This document shows, in pieces, positions 54,092 through 62,650 of a stretch of DNA of 64,000 nt. The notes below the pieces were generated by a model. It did no database searches and was not told the origin of the DNA. It saw only the letters and a program-made list of their open reading frames with translations. A program made the translations under genes and the position numbers. Within the stretch, counting starts at the first letter, position 1, and the number at the start of each line of letters is the position of its first letter. Source of the DNA: Marivirga aurantiaca (GTDB lineage Bacteria; Bacteroidota; Bacteroidia; Cytophagales; Cyclobacteriaceae); the NCBI RefSeq assembly GCF_016679925.1, contig NZ_JAEQBW010000001.1, positions 620,001 to 684,000 on the forward strand, in the 5' to 3' direction.

Positions 54092-55312
54092 CTAAAAATT
54101 ATAAATATACCCCATACTAATTTCCGAGAAATCCGCTTTGCCTAAATTGGCATTTAAATAAGGTGCCAGATAGAAGTTATGTTTTGGTTTGTCAGAGGTG
54201 TTGAATAAATACAATCTTAAACCTAAACGTGTCAGGAAAATTTTTCTTAAATGATATTTGATTGATTCCTGTGATTCAAATTCTCTGGAAAAGTGTTCAT
54301 AAAAAGGTTTGTAAATATTAATTCCCCCTTCAATGGACAGCCCTATATGGTGGATCAAAAATTCTGCACCCATCATAAAATAGAAACTTTCCGGGCTTAC
54401 TTTCAGGGCTTGCAGTTCAGGGCTATTGGCTATTGAGTCAGCAAAATGCTCGTAATGCCTTATTCCAAAACCTGCATACCATCTAAACTGATTGTTTAAT
54501 ATCACACCACCTGCTATTGAACTGCTGTAAACGAGTTTCTTGGGGCCACCAACGGGTGCTGAGGTTCCTCCAAATTCATGAAATCCTACACCGAAATTTG
54601 CAGTAATGAATACTTGCATTGGCGTCTTTTGTGTATTGGCTGAAGTTTTGACAGGTCGCGAAATGGCAGGCTTCTTATAAAGACCAAAGCTTAGAGCTGC
54701 CGAATTAAGGCCAAAGTTAGGAAGTTGGGTATGGCCATTGGAACCATGTAAATAACCAAACCCGATTCTTAGTGATTTACCGGAAGCCAATAGAAAATTT
54801 CTGTAATAAAAACTCTGGAAGCACCATGTGATATGGCTTCCTACTGCTTTATTGAGAGGATTGTCCCTGTAGGTTTTCGTAAAATATGAAACCCCAAGCC
54901 CAAGCTGTATAATTCCTTTCTTTAATGGGAAGCCTACTACCGGTAATAGATTCAACTCATTTCCAAAAAGGCTGTTGTTCCCTAAATTATGGAAGCTTAC
55001 ATTCAAGCCAATCAGGGGATTATTGTAATAATGGTTAACGGAGTTTTTTTCATTGGATTGTCGGTACAAGGTGGCACCTATTCCCCATCGCAAATTGGCT
55101 TCCGGATAATTTAAATAATTGGGTACAATTCTACCTGCGTAAATTTCAGGGATTACAAATACTTCCTCAATAACAGGGCTGTCTTCTTTTTGTTGGGCTT
55201 GCAGAGGAGTGGTCTCATACAACCCAGCCAGTAATATCGATAAAAACAGACTTATTCTTTTGCAATAACTACTACTGCATCTACCGGTAATGTTGAACAA
55301 AATTCTAGTCAC
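54092..55312 (-). CDS. PagL-like lipid A deacylase (acyloxyacyl hydrolase family)
   Basis: A 406-residue outer-membrane-type protein. The signal peptide ends near PLQAQ. The core (about 65-250) looks like an eight-stranded barrel and contains GFGYLHGSNGHTQLPNFGLN, which has the His-x-Ser pair and following Asn residues of PagL, the lipid A 3-O-deacylase. An extra C-terminal barrel-like part ends in the aromatic SMGYIYNF. Length exceeds classical PagL (about 170 residues) but fits Bacteroidota homologues. Activity on lipid A is inferred from the motif. It is divergent from the hybrid kinase gene. Confidence 0.72.
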   Translation of the reverse strand: MTRILFNITGRCSSSYCKRISLFLSILLAGLYETTPLQAQQKEDSPVIEEVFVIPEIYAGRIVPNYLNYPEANLRWGIGATLYRQSNEKNSVNHYYNNPLIGLNVSFHNLGNNSLFGNELNLLPVVGFPLKKGIIQLGLGVSYFTKTYRDNPLNKAVGSHITWCFQSFYYRNFLLASGKSLRIGFGYLHGSNGHTQLPNFGLNSAALSFGLYKKPAISRPVKTSANTQKTPMQVFITANFGVGFHEFGGTSAPVGGPKKLVYSSSIAGGVILNNQFRWYAGFGIRHYEHFADSIANSPELQALKVSPESFYFMMGAEFLIHHIGLSIEGGINIYKPFYEHFSREFESQESIKYHLRKIFLTRLGLRLYLFNTSDKPKHNFYLAPYLNANLGKADFSEISMGYIYNF

Positions 55313-55477
55313 TATAAGATTAAAACCAAAACTACTTGATCTGCTAAATAAATCCTATATTTTTAATTATTTTAGCTTTAATAAATTTATTGGCAGGCAA
55401 AATAATTTGATTCAATAGAATTTTTTCTTTGGTTTTATTCGTTACTCTACAATATTTAAAAATAACCCAGATCAATT

Positions 55478-58078
55478 GTGTCTTACAATTCTCCTAAAAA
55501 GAACAGAAGCACCTCGGCCCTCACAAAATTATGGATCGTTCTGATAATAATTATTATTACGGCAGGATCTATCCTTTTTTGGGGTTATAATAACTATGAT
55601 AAACTACTCCAGTCGCTCAACCAAATTACAGAGCCCAATCAAAAGGCGGCACTTATTAATGAATTGTTTCAAGAGATTGTAGAAGCTGACAACCATTTTA
55701 GTTCCTATGTACTGACGGACGATACTTCAAGTGAGAGAATGTACATGGAGAAAATTTCTTCTGTGCAGTACAAACTGAATGAGCTTGAAGAGCTATTGCA
55801 AGAGGACAGCGTTCAACGTGAAAGAATTGATTCACTTCAAAGTACGATTGAAGCAAAAAACAGCTATTTAACTACTTTTCTTAATTTGAAAAAAGAGAAA
55901 GTTTCCGCTCTCTTTACTAGTGAGGCTTTGGCTCGTATCAGCAATCAAATTCAGGATTCAACTTTTGTTGAAAAAGAACTCAGGAGAAAGCAAAGGATAG
56001 TGGGGAGCGTAGAGCCTGTGGAAAAGGAAAAAATCGTGATTAAACCGGATGATTATGAGGGGATAAGTGGTTTCTTTAGAAAACTTTTTGGTAAGGAAAA
56101 CATGGAGCTTGATACTATCAGGACGATTGAAGAACAGATTAATTACAGTCTTGATTTGTCTGTGGATACCAGTATTGTAAGAGATTATTTCATTGATACC
56201 ACCCTTTCAGCGGTAAAGAATATTTTGGTAGAAGTTTTGGCCGAAGAAATGGAAATGCAACAAAAATTGAATTCCATTGAATTGGAACTCATTAGCCAGG
56301 ATCAGAAATTTATCACCATTATCCGCTCAATTATATCGGAATTGCAGGCTGAAGAGTACACAAAGAATGTGAGACAGCAAAATATGGCAAGAATTCAGGC
56401 TCAGAAATTAACCCGTGAACTGGTAATTATTGGGGTAGTTGGCATAGCATTGAGCAGTATATTTATTTTCCTTATACTCAGGGATATCACAAGGGCGGGA
56501 CATTACAGAAAGAAATTAGAAGAAGAGAAAAAACGTGCGGAGCAATTGGCTAAAGTGAAAGAAGAATTTCTTTCGAAAATGAGCCATGAAATAAGAACCC
56601 CGCTCCATAGTATTATTGGTTTCTCAGATTTAATGAGGCAATCGAAGTTGGACGAAAATCAGCAGAAATATTTAAATGCAATTGCTGAATCCAATAGTCA
56701 TCTGAAAGAGTTGATTGATGATGTTTTGGATCAGGCAAAAATAGACGCTGGAAAGTTAACGCTTGATAAAAAGCCTGTATTTGTACCGCAATTGGTGGAA
56801 GAGTTGAAACTTATTTTCATGCAGAAATTTGAATCCAATAAGTTGAGGTTTGAAGTAAGTGTCTCGGATTTCTTAAGTACCCATATTTTTATTTCAGATT
56901 TGTTTAAAATCAAACAGGTATTGATGAATTTGATAGGCAATGCCATCAAATTTACTGAAGAGGGGTATGTTAAAGTGACTTTTGATCAGGTAATCCTGAC
57001 GGATGAATCCTGCCAAATACATATAGAGGTTTCCGATACCGGAAAAGGCATTAAGGAAGAGGAGTTTAGTAAAATATTTGAACAATTTCAGCAAGGGACT
57101 TCCGGTAAGTTAATAGGTATTGCGGGAACGGGACTCGGGCTATCTATTACCAAAAGCATTGTTCAACTGTTAGGTGGGAACATTTCCCTGGAAAGCCAAA
57201 TAGGAAAAGGATCCATTTTCAAACTCAACTTCCAGGCTCCCTATGAGACCTGCCCTGAACAATTCCTTGGCCATACTGATATTAAAGTAGAAGAATTGTT
57301 TGATCAAACACAGCATTTCCCAATCCGGATAGTGGTGGTTGAGGATGATCCATGGAATGCCCAGTTATTAATGGAAACACTCAGACCCATCACCGATAGC
57401 CAAACATTATTTTCAAATGCTGAAGATGCTGTTGCTTACTTAAGCTCCGACCCTGAAGTGGATATTATTTTCACGGACATCAATTTACCCGAAATGAGTG
57501 GAGTACAGTTTCTTCAGCATTGTAAAAGGGAAGGATTGAATGTGCCTATAATTGCTCTTACGGCTCATATCCAGCAAAGTAAAAAAGAAGAATTTCTCAG
57601 GGCCGGATTTGATGCTGTTTGTATCAAACCTTTCACAAAAGAGGATGTGATGAAATTGCTGAATGATTATTTTGAAGCGGATACTGTTACTATTAACCGG
57701 CCGGTGAATGGTGAAATAAAGCAAGCAATCACTACTTTGGATACTTCCGTGTTGAAAGAATTTGCGAATAATGACCAGGAAGCTTATAATGAATTATTGA
57801 TTTCTTTTTCCGAGGAATATTCAGCTAAAATAAAGAGGCTTAAGCGTGCTTTTGAATTCAAGGATATTTCGGCAATAGGAGGGATTTGTCATCAGTTGAA
57901 ATCTGCCCTGGAACAATTGCACTATAATTCTTTAAGTGAGAATTTGTTAAGTATTGAATTATTTGCTGATATGAAGAAAAACCAACGGGTATTAGAGGAA
58001 ATAGAGCGGATATTACCAGTTCTCAATGAGATTGAAAAAGAGCTAAAAGATATTAGGCATCAATCCCATATTCTTTAA
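55478..58078 (+). CDS. Hybrid sensor histidine kinase with receiver and Hpt domains
   Basis: An 866-residue phosphorelay kinase. The sensor part lies between two membrane segments (about 19-36 and 315-335) and is a helical extracytoplasmic domain. The kinase follows with H370 in SHEIRTPLHSIIGFSDLM, then the N box NLIGNAIKFTEEG and the G boxes SDTGKGIKEEE and GTGLGLSI. A receiver domain (D667 in FTDINLPEMSG) and an Hpt domain (H805 in CHQLKSALEQLH) complete the relay. The start is GTG; no closer ATG exists. It is convergent with an NtrC-type regulator, overlapping its end by 26 bp, which suggests a functional pair. Confidence 0.92.
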   Translation: MSYNSPKKNRSTSALTKLWIVLIIIIITAGSILFWGYNNYDKLLQSLNQITEPNQKAALINELFQEIVEADNHFSSYVLTDDTSSERMYMEKISSVQYKLNELEELLQEDSVQRERIDSLQSTIEAKNSYLTTFLNLKKEKVSALFTSEALARISNQIQDSTFVEKELRRKQRIVGSVEPVEKEKIVIKPDDYEGISGFFRKLFGKENMELDTIRTIEEQINYSLDLSVDTSIVRDYFIDTTLSAVKNILVEVLAEEMEMQQKLNSIELELISQDQKFITIIRSIISELQAEEYTKNVRQQNMARIQAQKLTRELVIIGVVGIALSSIFIFLILRDITRAGHYRKKLEEEKKRAEQLAKVKEEFLSKMSHEIRTPLHSIIGFSDLMRQSKLDENQQKYLNAIAESNSHLKELIDDVLDQAKIDAGKLTLDKKPVFVPQLVEELKLIFMQKFESNKLRFEVSVSDFLSTHIFISDLFKIKQVLMNLIGNAIKFTEEGYVKVTFDQVILTDESCQIHIEVSDTGKGIKEEEFSKIFEQFQQGTSGKLIGIAGTGLGLSITKSIVQLLGGNISLESQIGKGSIFKLNFQAPYETCPEQFLGHTDIKVEELFDQTQHFPIRIVVVEDDPWNAQLLMETLRPITDSQTLFSNAEDAVAYLSSDPEVDIIFTDINLPEMSGVQFLQHCKREGLNVPIIALTAHIQQSKKEEFLRAGFDAVCIKPFTKEDVMKLLNDYFEADTVTINRPVNGEIKQAITTLDTSVLKEFANNDQEAYNELLISFSEEYSAKIKRLKRAFEFKDISAIGGICHQLKSALEQLHYNSLSENLLSIELFADMKKNQRVLEEIERILPVLNEIEKELKDIRHQSHIL

Positions 58079-59423
58079 TTTTCTTGTACAAGGTTGATCT
58101 ATCGATGTTGAGCAGTTTGGCAGCAAGTGATTTGTTGTACTTGGTTTCGCTCAATACTCTTTTGATAGCTTCTATCTCCTGGGATTTTTGAATTTCCTTT
58201 AAGTTTTGATGAGAGACACTTTTGATGTTTTCTGCGCTGTCTTTTGTGCCGGTTTCCTTTTGCTTGAAACCTTCGGGTAGCTGGTCAATAGTAATATATT
58301 CATCTGTAGCCAGTAAAACTGCCCGCTTGATTAAATTTTTCAATTCCCGGAGGTTTCCGGGCCAATCGTACTTCTTGAAAATTTCAACTACTTCATTAGA
58401 TAATATTTTAGGGGGTTTATTTAAATCCCTGCAAGCTTCTTTCATGAAAAAAGCACAATATTCTTCCAGATCTATTAGTCTTTCCCTAAGAGGAGGCACT
58501 TTGAGTTCAAATTCATTTATCCTATGGTAGAGGTCATTCCGGAATTCTTCTGAATTTCTGTTGTCAGCCAGGTTTTCATTGGTGGCTGATATGATCCTCA
58601 CATCAACAGGTATTTCTTTCTCACTTCCTACTCTCTTGATAATGCTTTCCTGTAATACTCTGAGTAGCTGAACCTGTACTTCATAGGGAAGGTTGCCAAT
58701 TTCATCCAGGAACAAGGTGCCTCCATTGGCTACTTCAAATTGTCCTTTTTTATCGTTGATTGCTCCGGTAAATGCACCTTTCACATGGCCAAATAATTCG
58801 CTCGCGGCCAATTCTTTTGAAAGTACACCACAATCCATAGCTACGAAAGGCTTGGCGGCCCTGCTGCTTTTCTGGTGAATGATATTAGCTACATATTCTT
58901 TTCCTGTGCCACTTTCCCCTAAAATCAATACGCTCATTTTAGTAGGGGCTACCAAATCCACATAGTCCCACAGCTCCAGCGATTTTGGCGTTTTGCCAAC
59001 AATAAATTCCAGACTGGTATCTTTCTCTTTAGGCTTGTCTTCTGAAGATGAGCCAGCTTGTGTTGGTTCTACAGTTAATGCTTTTTGAATGGTTTTTAAC
59101 AATTCATCGGGTATCACCGGCTTGGTTACAAACTCATAAGCTCCTAATTTAATAGAGTTTACAGCTGTTCTTATATCCGAATAATTGGTGATAAGAATAA
59201 CGGGTATATTGTTATGTACTTTCTTTATTTCCTGCATGAGTTTAATACCGTTCATGTCAGGAAGTTTAAAGTCGGTAAGAACTAAATCGAAAGTATTTTC
59301 TTTAAGAAGCGCTAAGGCTGATTGGGGGGAATGGGCAGACTTTACCTCGTAGTTGTTCCTTGAAAGGAAACCTGTAAGCATTTTATTGAAGGAAGGATCA
59401 TCATCAACTACTAGTATGTTCAT
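58053..59423 (-). CDS. NtrC-family sigma-54-dependent response regulator
   Basis: A 456-residue activator with three parts: a receiver domain (phospho-Asp D51 in LVLTDFKLPDMNG), an AAA+ domain (about 140-370) and a Fis-type helix-turn-helix at the C-terminus (IEAIKRVLSETKYNKSLAAK). The AAA+ domain has Walker A GESGTGKE, the sigma-54 contact GAFTGA and RVLQESIIKRVGSE. Its likely partner is the hybrid kinase, whose gene overlaps it tail to tail by 26 bp. A terminator (59440-59460) separates it from the PepSY-like gene upstream, so it has its own promoter or is read through. Confidence 0.93.
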   Translation of the reverse strand: MNILVVDDDPSFNKMLTGFLSRNNYEVKSAHSPQSALALLKENTFDLVLTDFKLPDMNGIKLMQEIKKVHNNIPVILITNYSDIRTAVNSIKLGAYEFVTKPVIPDELLKTIQKALTVEPTQAGSSSEDKPKEKDTSLEFIVGKTPKSLELWDYVDLVAPTKMSVLILGESGTGKEYVANIIHQKSSRAAKPFVAMDCGVLSKELAASELFGHVKGAFTGAINDKKGQFEVANGGTLFLDEIGNLPYEVQVQLLRVLQESIIKRVGSEKEIPVDVRIISATNENLADNRNSEEFRNDLYHRINEFELKVPPLRERLIDLEEYCAFFMKEACRDLNKPPKILSNEVVEIFKKYDWPGNLRELKNLIKRAVLLATDEYITIDQLPEGFKQKETGTKDSAENIKSVSHQNLKEIQKSQEIEAIKRVLSETKYNKSLAAKLLNIDRSTLYKKIKEYGIDA

Positions 59424-59439
59424 AAAATCATTAAATATA

Positions 59440-59460
59440 AAAAACTCCCCGAAGGGAGTT
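59440..59460 (-). terminator. Terminator downstream of PepSY-like gene 1
   Basis: Arms AAACTCCC and GGGAGTTT around a CGAA tetraloop, with a T run on the minus strand. The same hairpin recurs at 60990-61011. Confidence 0.8.
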
Positions 59461-59500
59461 TCTTAATAGTTTAATCCAAAGTTAATGAAATCCTTAAAAA

Positions 59501-59833
59501 TTACATATCATCTTTTTCTTTTGTTTCCAACAATTTTCCGTTGGCATCATACTTCAAAGCCCATTTTTTGTTATTTGCATCAACAATAACTTTATAAGCT
59601 TTTCCAGTGGCCTCATTTACTTCATACACTTCTTTCACATCATTTTCAGTGTAATTAGATTGTTTGAAAGCGTCTTGCACTGCTTGTGGTGCTTCTGAAA
59701 GGTTTATCTTTCTCTTATCGTCTTGTCTCTCAGTTTGTTGAGTAGATTGTATGTCTCTATCCTGACCTGTTTGAGCAAAAGAGGCTAAAGATAAACCTGC
59801 AACTAGCCCGAGTGTTAAAAATAATTTTTTCAT
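59501..59833 (-). CDS. PepSY-like secreted protein 1
   Basis: A 110-residue exported protein. The signal peptide ends SLASFAQ, and a polar Gln-rich linker precedes a small PepSY-like domain (about 43-105: INLSEAPQAVQDAFKQSNYT, EVYEVNEATGKAYKVIVDAN, KKWALKYDANGKLLETKEK). PepSY-like proteins are found in the periplasm and are thought to inhibit proteases or bind envelope ligands. A second copy lies at 60492-60857 and a decayed one may lie at about 61030-61200. All are close to the NtrC/kinase pair and may be its targets. Confidence 0.75.
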   Translation of the reverse strand: MKKLFLTLGLVAGLSLASFAQTGQDRDIQSTQQTERQDDKRKINLSEAPQAVQDAFKQSNYTENDVKEVYEVNEATGKAYKVIVDANNKKWALKYDANGKLLETKEKDDM

Positions 59834-60210
59834 GATTTTAAAGTTTTAGTTTTTTATTTTATTGTTGTTTAATTACTTATAGTCCAATAGTATGCCACTA
59901 AAATGATTACTGTTAAATTACTGATAATAAGGGATTTATGTTTTAAGGTCTTTCTTTCTAAGTGTAGTAAGCCACCACAAAGTGTAGATTTGTACGACAG
60001 TTTGTAGCATTAAAAGATATTGATCTACTCACCTATCACAGAGTTCCGCAGGACTCTACGGATTTTCCATATTGATAGTCTTTAACTCGGGCTTTTTGTA
60101 TAGCTTATCAAAAAAAGCTTCAAATACTACTCCCCGGAATTATTGATCCATTGGACCTGCTATATTTGAATGGATAGAAAGTTAAGCTCATAGGTAATTG
60201 CGAGCCTGCT

Positions 60211-60232
60211 ATTCCGTGCCAACGGAATTCAT
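60211..60232. repeat. Palindromic repeat shared with 16252-16273
   Basis: ATTCCGTGCCAACGGAAT followed by TCAT. Its reverse complement matches the 16252-16273 copy at all but a few central bases. Confidence 0.6.
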
Positions 60233-60280
60233 AGGAGGCGGCAATCTGTTGTGTATAAACTTCACCACCCCCGTTACGCA

Positions 60281-60366
60281 ATGCTATTAAGTTAAGACAA
60301 TCCTCCTTCTCTCTTTGGGGAAGGATACAAGGAAGGAGATTTAATTAAAGCTTAACTTAATAACAT
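60281..60366 (+). mobile_element. MITE-like element, copy 3
   Basis: About 86 bp, with ATGCTATTAAGTTAAG at the left and CTTAACTTAATAACAT at the right. Near-identical direct repeats flank it: CCCCGTTACGCA (60269-60280) and CCCCGCTACGCA (60367-60378). It is almost identical to copy 2 read on the other strand. Confidence 0.78.
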
Positions 60367-60491
60367 CCCCGCTACGCAAGGGAGCAGGAAAAAGCCTGAA
60401 GTGCGATTAATAAGTTTGCCACCATTCATTCATAAGAATACTTTATTTTAATGGAAATTCCCAGCGTTGGTATTTCTCCGATTGAAATGGT

Positions 60492-60857
60492 TTACAAACC
60501 GAGGCTAAAGTGGTTTTTCAATTGGTATGAATCCAGCAACTGACCATTTTCAGTATACTTTAATCGCCATTTCTTATCATTTGTTACCACTGTAAATTCG
60601 TATACTTTCCCGTCATGTACATTAATTTCTTTGGCCTGTATAATGTTTCCATTACTAAATTCTGACATTTTAAAAGCACTGTGGACTGCTGAGGGGAAGC
60701 TATTTGAATCTATTGGAGAGGAGAGGAGGTTTGACTGAAAAGCAATTAAATCTTTGCCTGAAATTTGATTTTCGACAGTTAATTTAGTTTCGCCAAAAGA
60801 CACCAAAAGGATACCTATTCCTACTATAATTCCTAATGTTAAAAATAGCCTTTTCAT
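60492..60857 (-). CDS. PepSY-like secreted protein 2
   Basis: A 121-residue exported protein with signal MKRLFLTLGIIVGIGILLVSFG and a PepSY-like domain whose end (HDGKVYEFTVVTNDKKWRLK, then YTENGQLLDSYQ) closely matches copy 1. I chose the Met at 60857, which has an AAGGAC ribosome-binding site 5 bp upstream, over the in-frame Met at 60965. Shared signal-peptide sequence (KxLFLTLG) and the matching terminators suggest gene duplication. Confidence 0.72.
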   Translation of the reverse strand: MKRLFLTLGIIVGIGILLVSFGETKLTVENQISGKDLIAFQSNLLSSPIDSNSFPSAVHSAFKMSEFSNGNIIQAKEINVHDGKVYEFTVVTNDKKWRLKYTENGQLLDSYQLKNHFSLGL

Positions 60858-60989
60858 GTCTGTCCTTTTTAGGGTGATAGCTATATTGCCTTTTCTATAA
60901 GTAATAGTCAATAGGGAACTTCCATTAACTACTGAAGAGTTATTTTGAAAATGAAAGAATGGCACTCCTTACTTTGTATACAAAAGGAA

Positions 60990-61011
60990 AAAAACTCCCC
61001 GAAGGGAGTTA
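60990..61011 (-). terminator. Second copy of the CTCCC-CGAA-GGGAG terminator
   Basis: Identical core to the hairpin at 59440-59460, with a T run on the minus strand. It would end a transcript coming from 61012-61500, where only a decayed gene is suspected. Confidence 0.75.
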
Positions 61012-61029
61012 AGAAGCTAAAAATAAAAT

Positions 61030-61200
61030 AAGAACGAGCTATTTTGCTTCTTTCTATTAACAGAGTGCCATTTCTACCGAATTTCAGGACCCTACTTTTA
61101 GCGTCTTTACTTTTATTCGATAGTTTCTTTCATTCTCTACATATTCCCCGTACGTTTCACCTCTATCTTATACACTTAGGGAAATATGCCTGAACTATAG
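61030..61200 (-). pseudogene. Possible decayed PepSY-like gene
   Basis: On the minus strand, one frame contains NYRIKV and, after a shift, another contains SKDAKSRVLKFGRNGTL. Together these line up with YKVIVDANNKKWALKYDANG of PepSY-like protein 1. Stops and at least one frameshift break it. The terminator at 60990-61011 lies where it would in an intact copy. The match is short, so this is tentative. The rest of 60858-61522 shows no gene. Confidence 0.4.
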
Positions 61201-61522
61201 TATATGTTTTATCTCCATCACTTTGGAAGATGCTAAGTTGCTGGTTCTGGTCTTCTTACTTTGCCTTTATGCAAATTCCACCATCTGAAACAAATACTGT
61301 TAGTTCAATCCTTCTCTGCTCTTCTTTTAGAGCTGATAAAGTTTAAGGTTGATAGCTATAGTGACTATTGCGAAGAATATGCCATATAATTAAAACGAGT
61401 TAAATAGTTGATGTTTAGGGGATTGATTTTTTCAGAATGAAGTGAAGGTGTAGTGAACAACCACAGACTGTGGAAAAAAACTACAAAAAGAGGCAGGAAG
61501 AGTGATTAAAATGCAGGTCAAA

Positions 61523-61563
61523 AAAATGCCCCGAAACTTAATTATAAGATTTCAGGGCATTTT
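61523..61563 (-). terminator. Terminator of the coiled-coil gene
   Basis: AAAATGCCCCGAAA and TTTCAGGGCATTTT form a 14-bp stem with one G-T-type mismatch, followed by a T run on the minus strand, 31 bp after the stop of the gene at 61595-62524. Confidence 0.8.
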
Positions 61564-61594
61564 AGTTTAGCTCAACTAACTCTATCAGAAAAAT

Positions 61595-62524
61595 CTATTT
61601 CACCACAAATTTAGATTTGCCAATGACATAATCGTCAGCGTATAACTCTACCTCGTAAACACCCTCTTCATACTCTTCTCCCCGATTGTACACAAAAGAG
61701 AGTTGCTGTTGTGTATTGTCAAACAAAATTTCCTGTTTGGCAGTATAGAACATTTCCTTTCCATCTCTCATAAAAGAGCCGGAACCGGTAGTTACATCAA
61801 ATAATTCTTTTCCTTTAGGATTCAGCACTCTCAGGATGATATTCTTGCCTTCCGGCTGAGCTACGTTATTTTCTGCAAGGTTAAAAGTTACTTTTATTTT
61901 ATCAATATGCCTTGGCTTGAATTCATCTTCTCTTTCCTTTCCTCTTGAATTAACCGCCAAAACTTTGATGTTCTCTGCTTTTAGCCTGGAAGCCTTGGCC
62001 ACCTTACTTACCAATTCCTCTCTTCTGCTTTTTAGCTCATAGATACTATCATTCAATATGTTTTTCTCTGTTTTAAGAGTGGTATTTTCACTAAGTAGCT
62101 TTTTATTGACTTCTTCGAGTTTCTTTATTTTTTCATCCTGGATAGTCAGTAGTTCTTCGTAGCCACCTACCTTGTCCTGGTACTTTTTGATTTGATTGGC
62201 AGCCCAATTATTAGATTTGCGTAATTCTTCTTTTTCATCTTCCAGTGTTTTCCTGATCAATTGCAGTTCTGTTACATCCCCTCCCAATTTCTCAATGTCC
62301 GCTATTTTCTCATCCAGTTGTTTACTTATGCTATCTAATTCACCATAGGTAGTTTCCAGTTCAGTTTGTAATTCATCATTTCTATTGGCTTCATCCAAAT
62401 AAAATTTAATTCCTACAACAGCAGCTATAATGATAATAAAGGCAATTATTATCGCTTTTTTATTAGTGTTTTTCGTGGTATTCCTAAATTCTTCAGACTT
62501 GTTTCCTGATGATTCTGTAGTCAT
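61595..62524 (-). CDS. Coiled-coil membrane protein
   Basis: A 309-residue protein. About 24 cytosolic residues precede one hydrophobic segment (KAIIIAFIIIIAAVVGIKFYL), a long coiled coil (about 45-185) rich in Glu, Lys and Leu heptads, and a C-terminal beta domain (about 190-309) that ends YVIGKSKFVVK. I recall similar proteins in Bacteroidota that are described only as hypothetical or SMC-like; the coiled coil alone does not prove such a role. Its C-terminal domain would be outside the cytoplasm. A good terminator follows. Confidence 0.75.
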   Translation of the reverse strand: MTTESSGNKSEEFRNTTKNTNKKAIIIAFIIIIAAVVGIKFYLDEANRNDELQTELETTYGELDSISKQLDEKIADIEKLGGDVTELQLIRKTLEDEKEELRKSNNWAANQIKKYQDKVGGYEELLTIQDEKIKKLEEVNKKLLSENTTLKTEKNILNDSIYELKSRREELVSKVAKASRLKAENIKVLAVNSRGKEREDEFKPRHIDKIKVTFNLAENNVAQPEGKNIILRVLNPKGKELFDVTTGSGSFMRDGKEMFYTAKQEILFDNTQQQLSFVYNRGEEYEEGVYEVELYADDYVIGKSKFVVK

Positions 62525-62650
62525 AATTTCAAGATATTTTAAAATTTTCTATCCTTTTAAAGATATATCCCTAAACTTGTGCGATAAATAACGTAAAATT
62601 ATCGTTTAAATTTAATGCGCGAATTTAAACATTTACTTTACACCAAGCTA

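Larger units (their letters stand above)
59834..60491. other. Spacer with MITE-like element and palindromes
   Basis: No gene is supported. It holds the MITE-like copy 3 (60281-60366), a GAGTTCCGCAGGACTC-type hairpin near 60035-60058 and the palindrome at 60211-60232 that matches 16252-16273 in inverse orientation. Confidence 0.65.

Noticed and set aside
59834-60000. Sigma-54 promoter before PepSY-like gene 1 (TGGCAT...TTGGAC on the minus strand)
   Set aside because: The spacing between the GG and the second element is one base short and the GC of the -12 box is missing.
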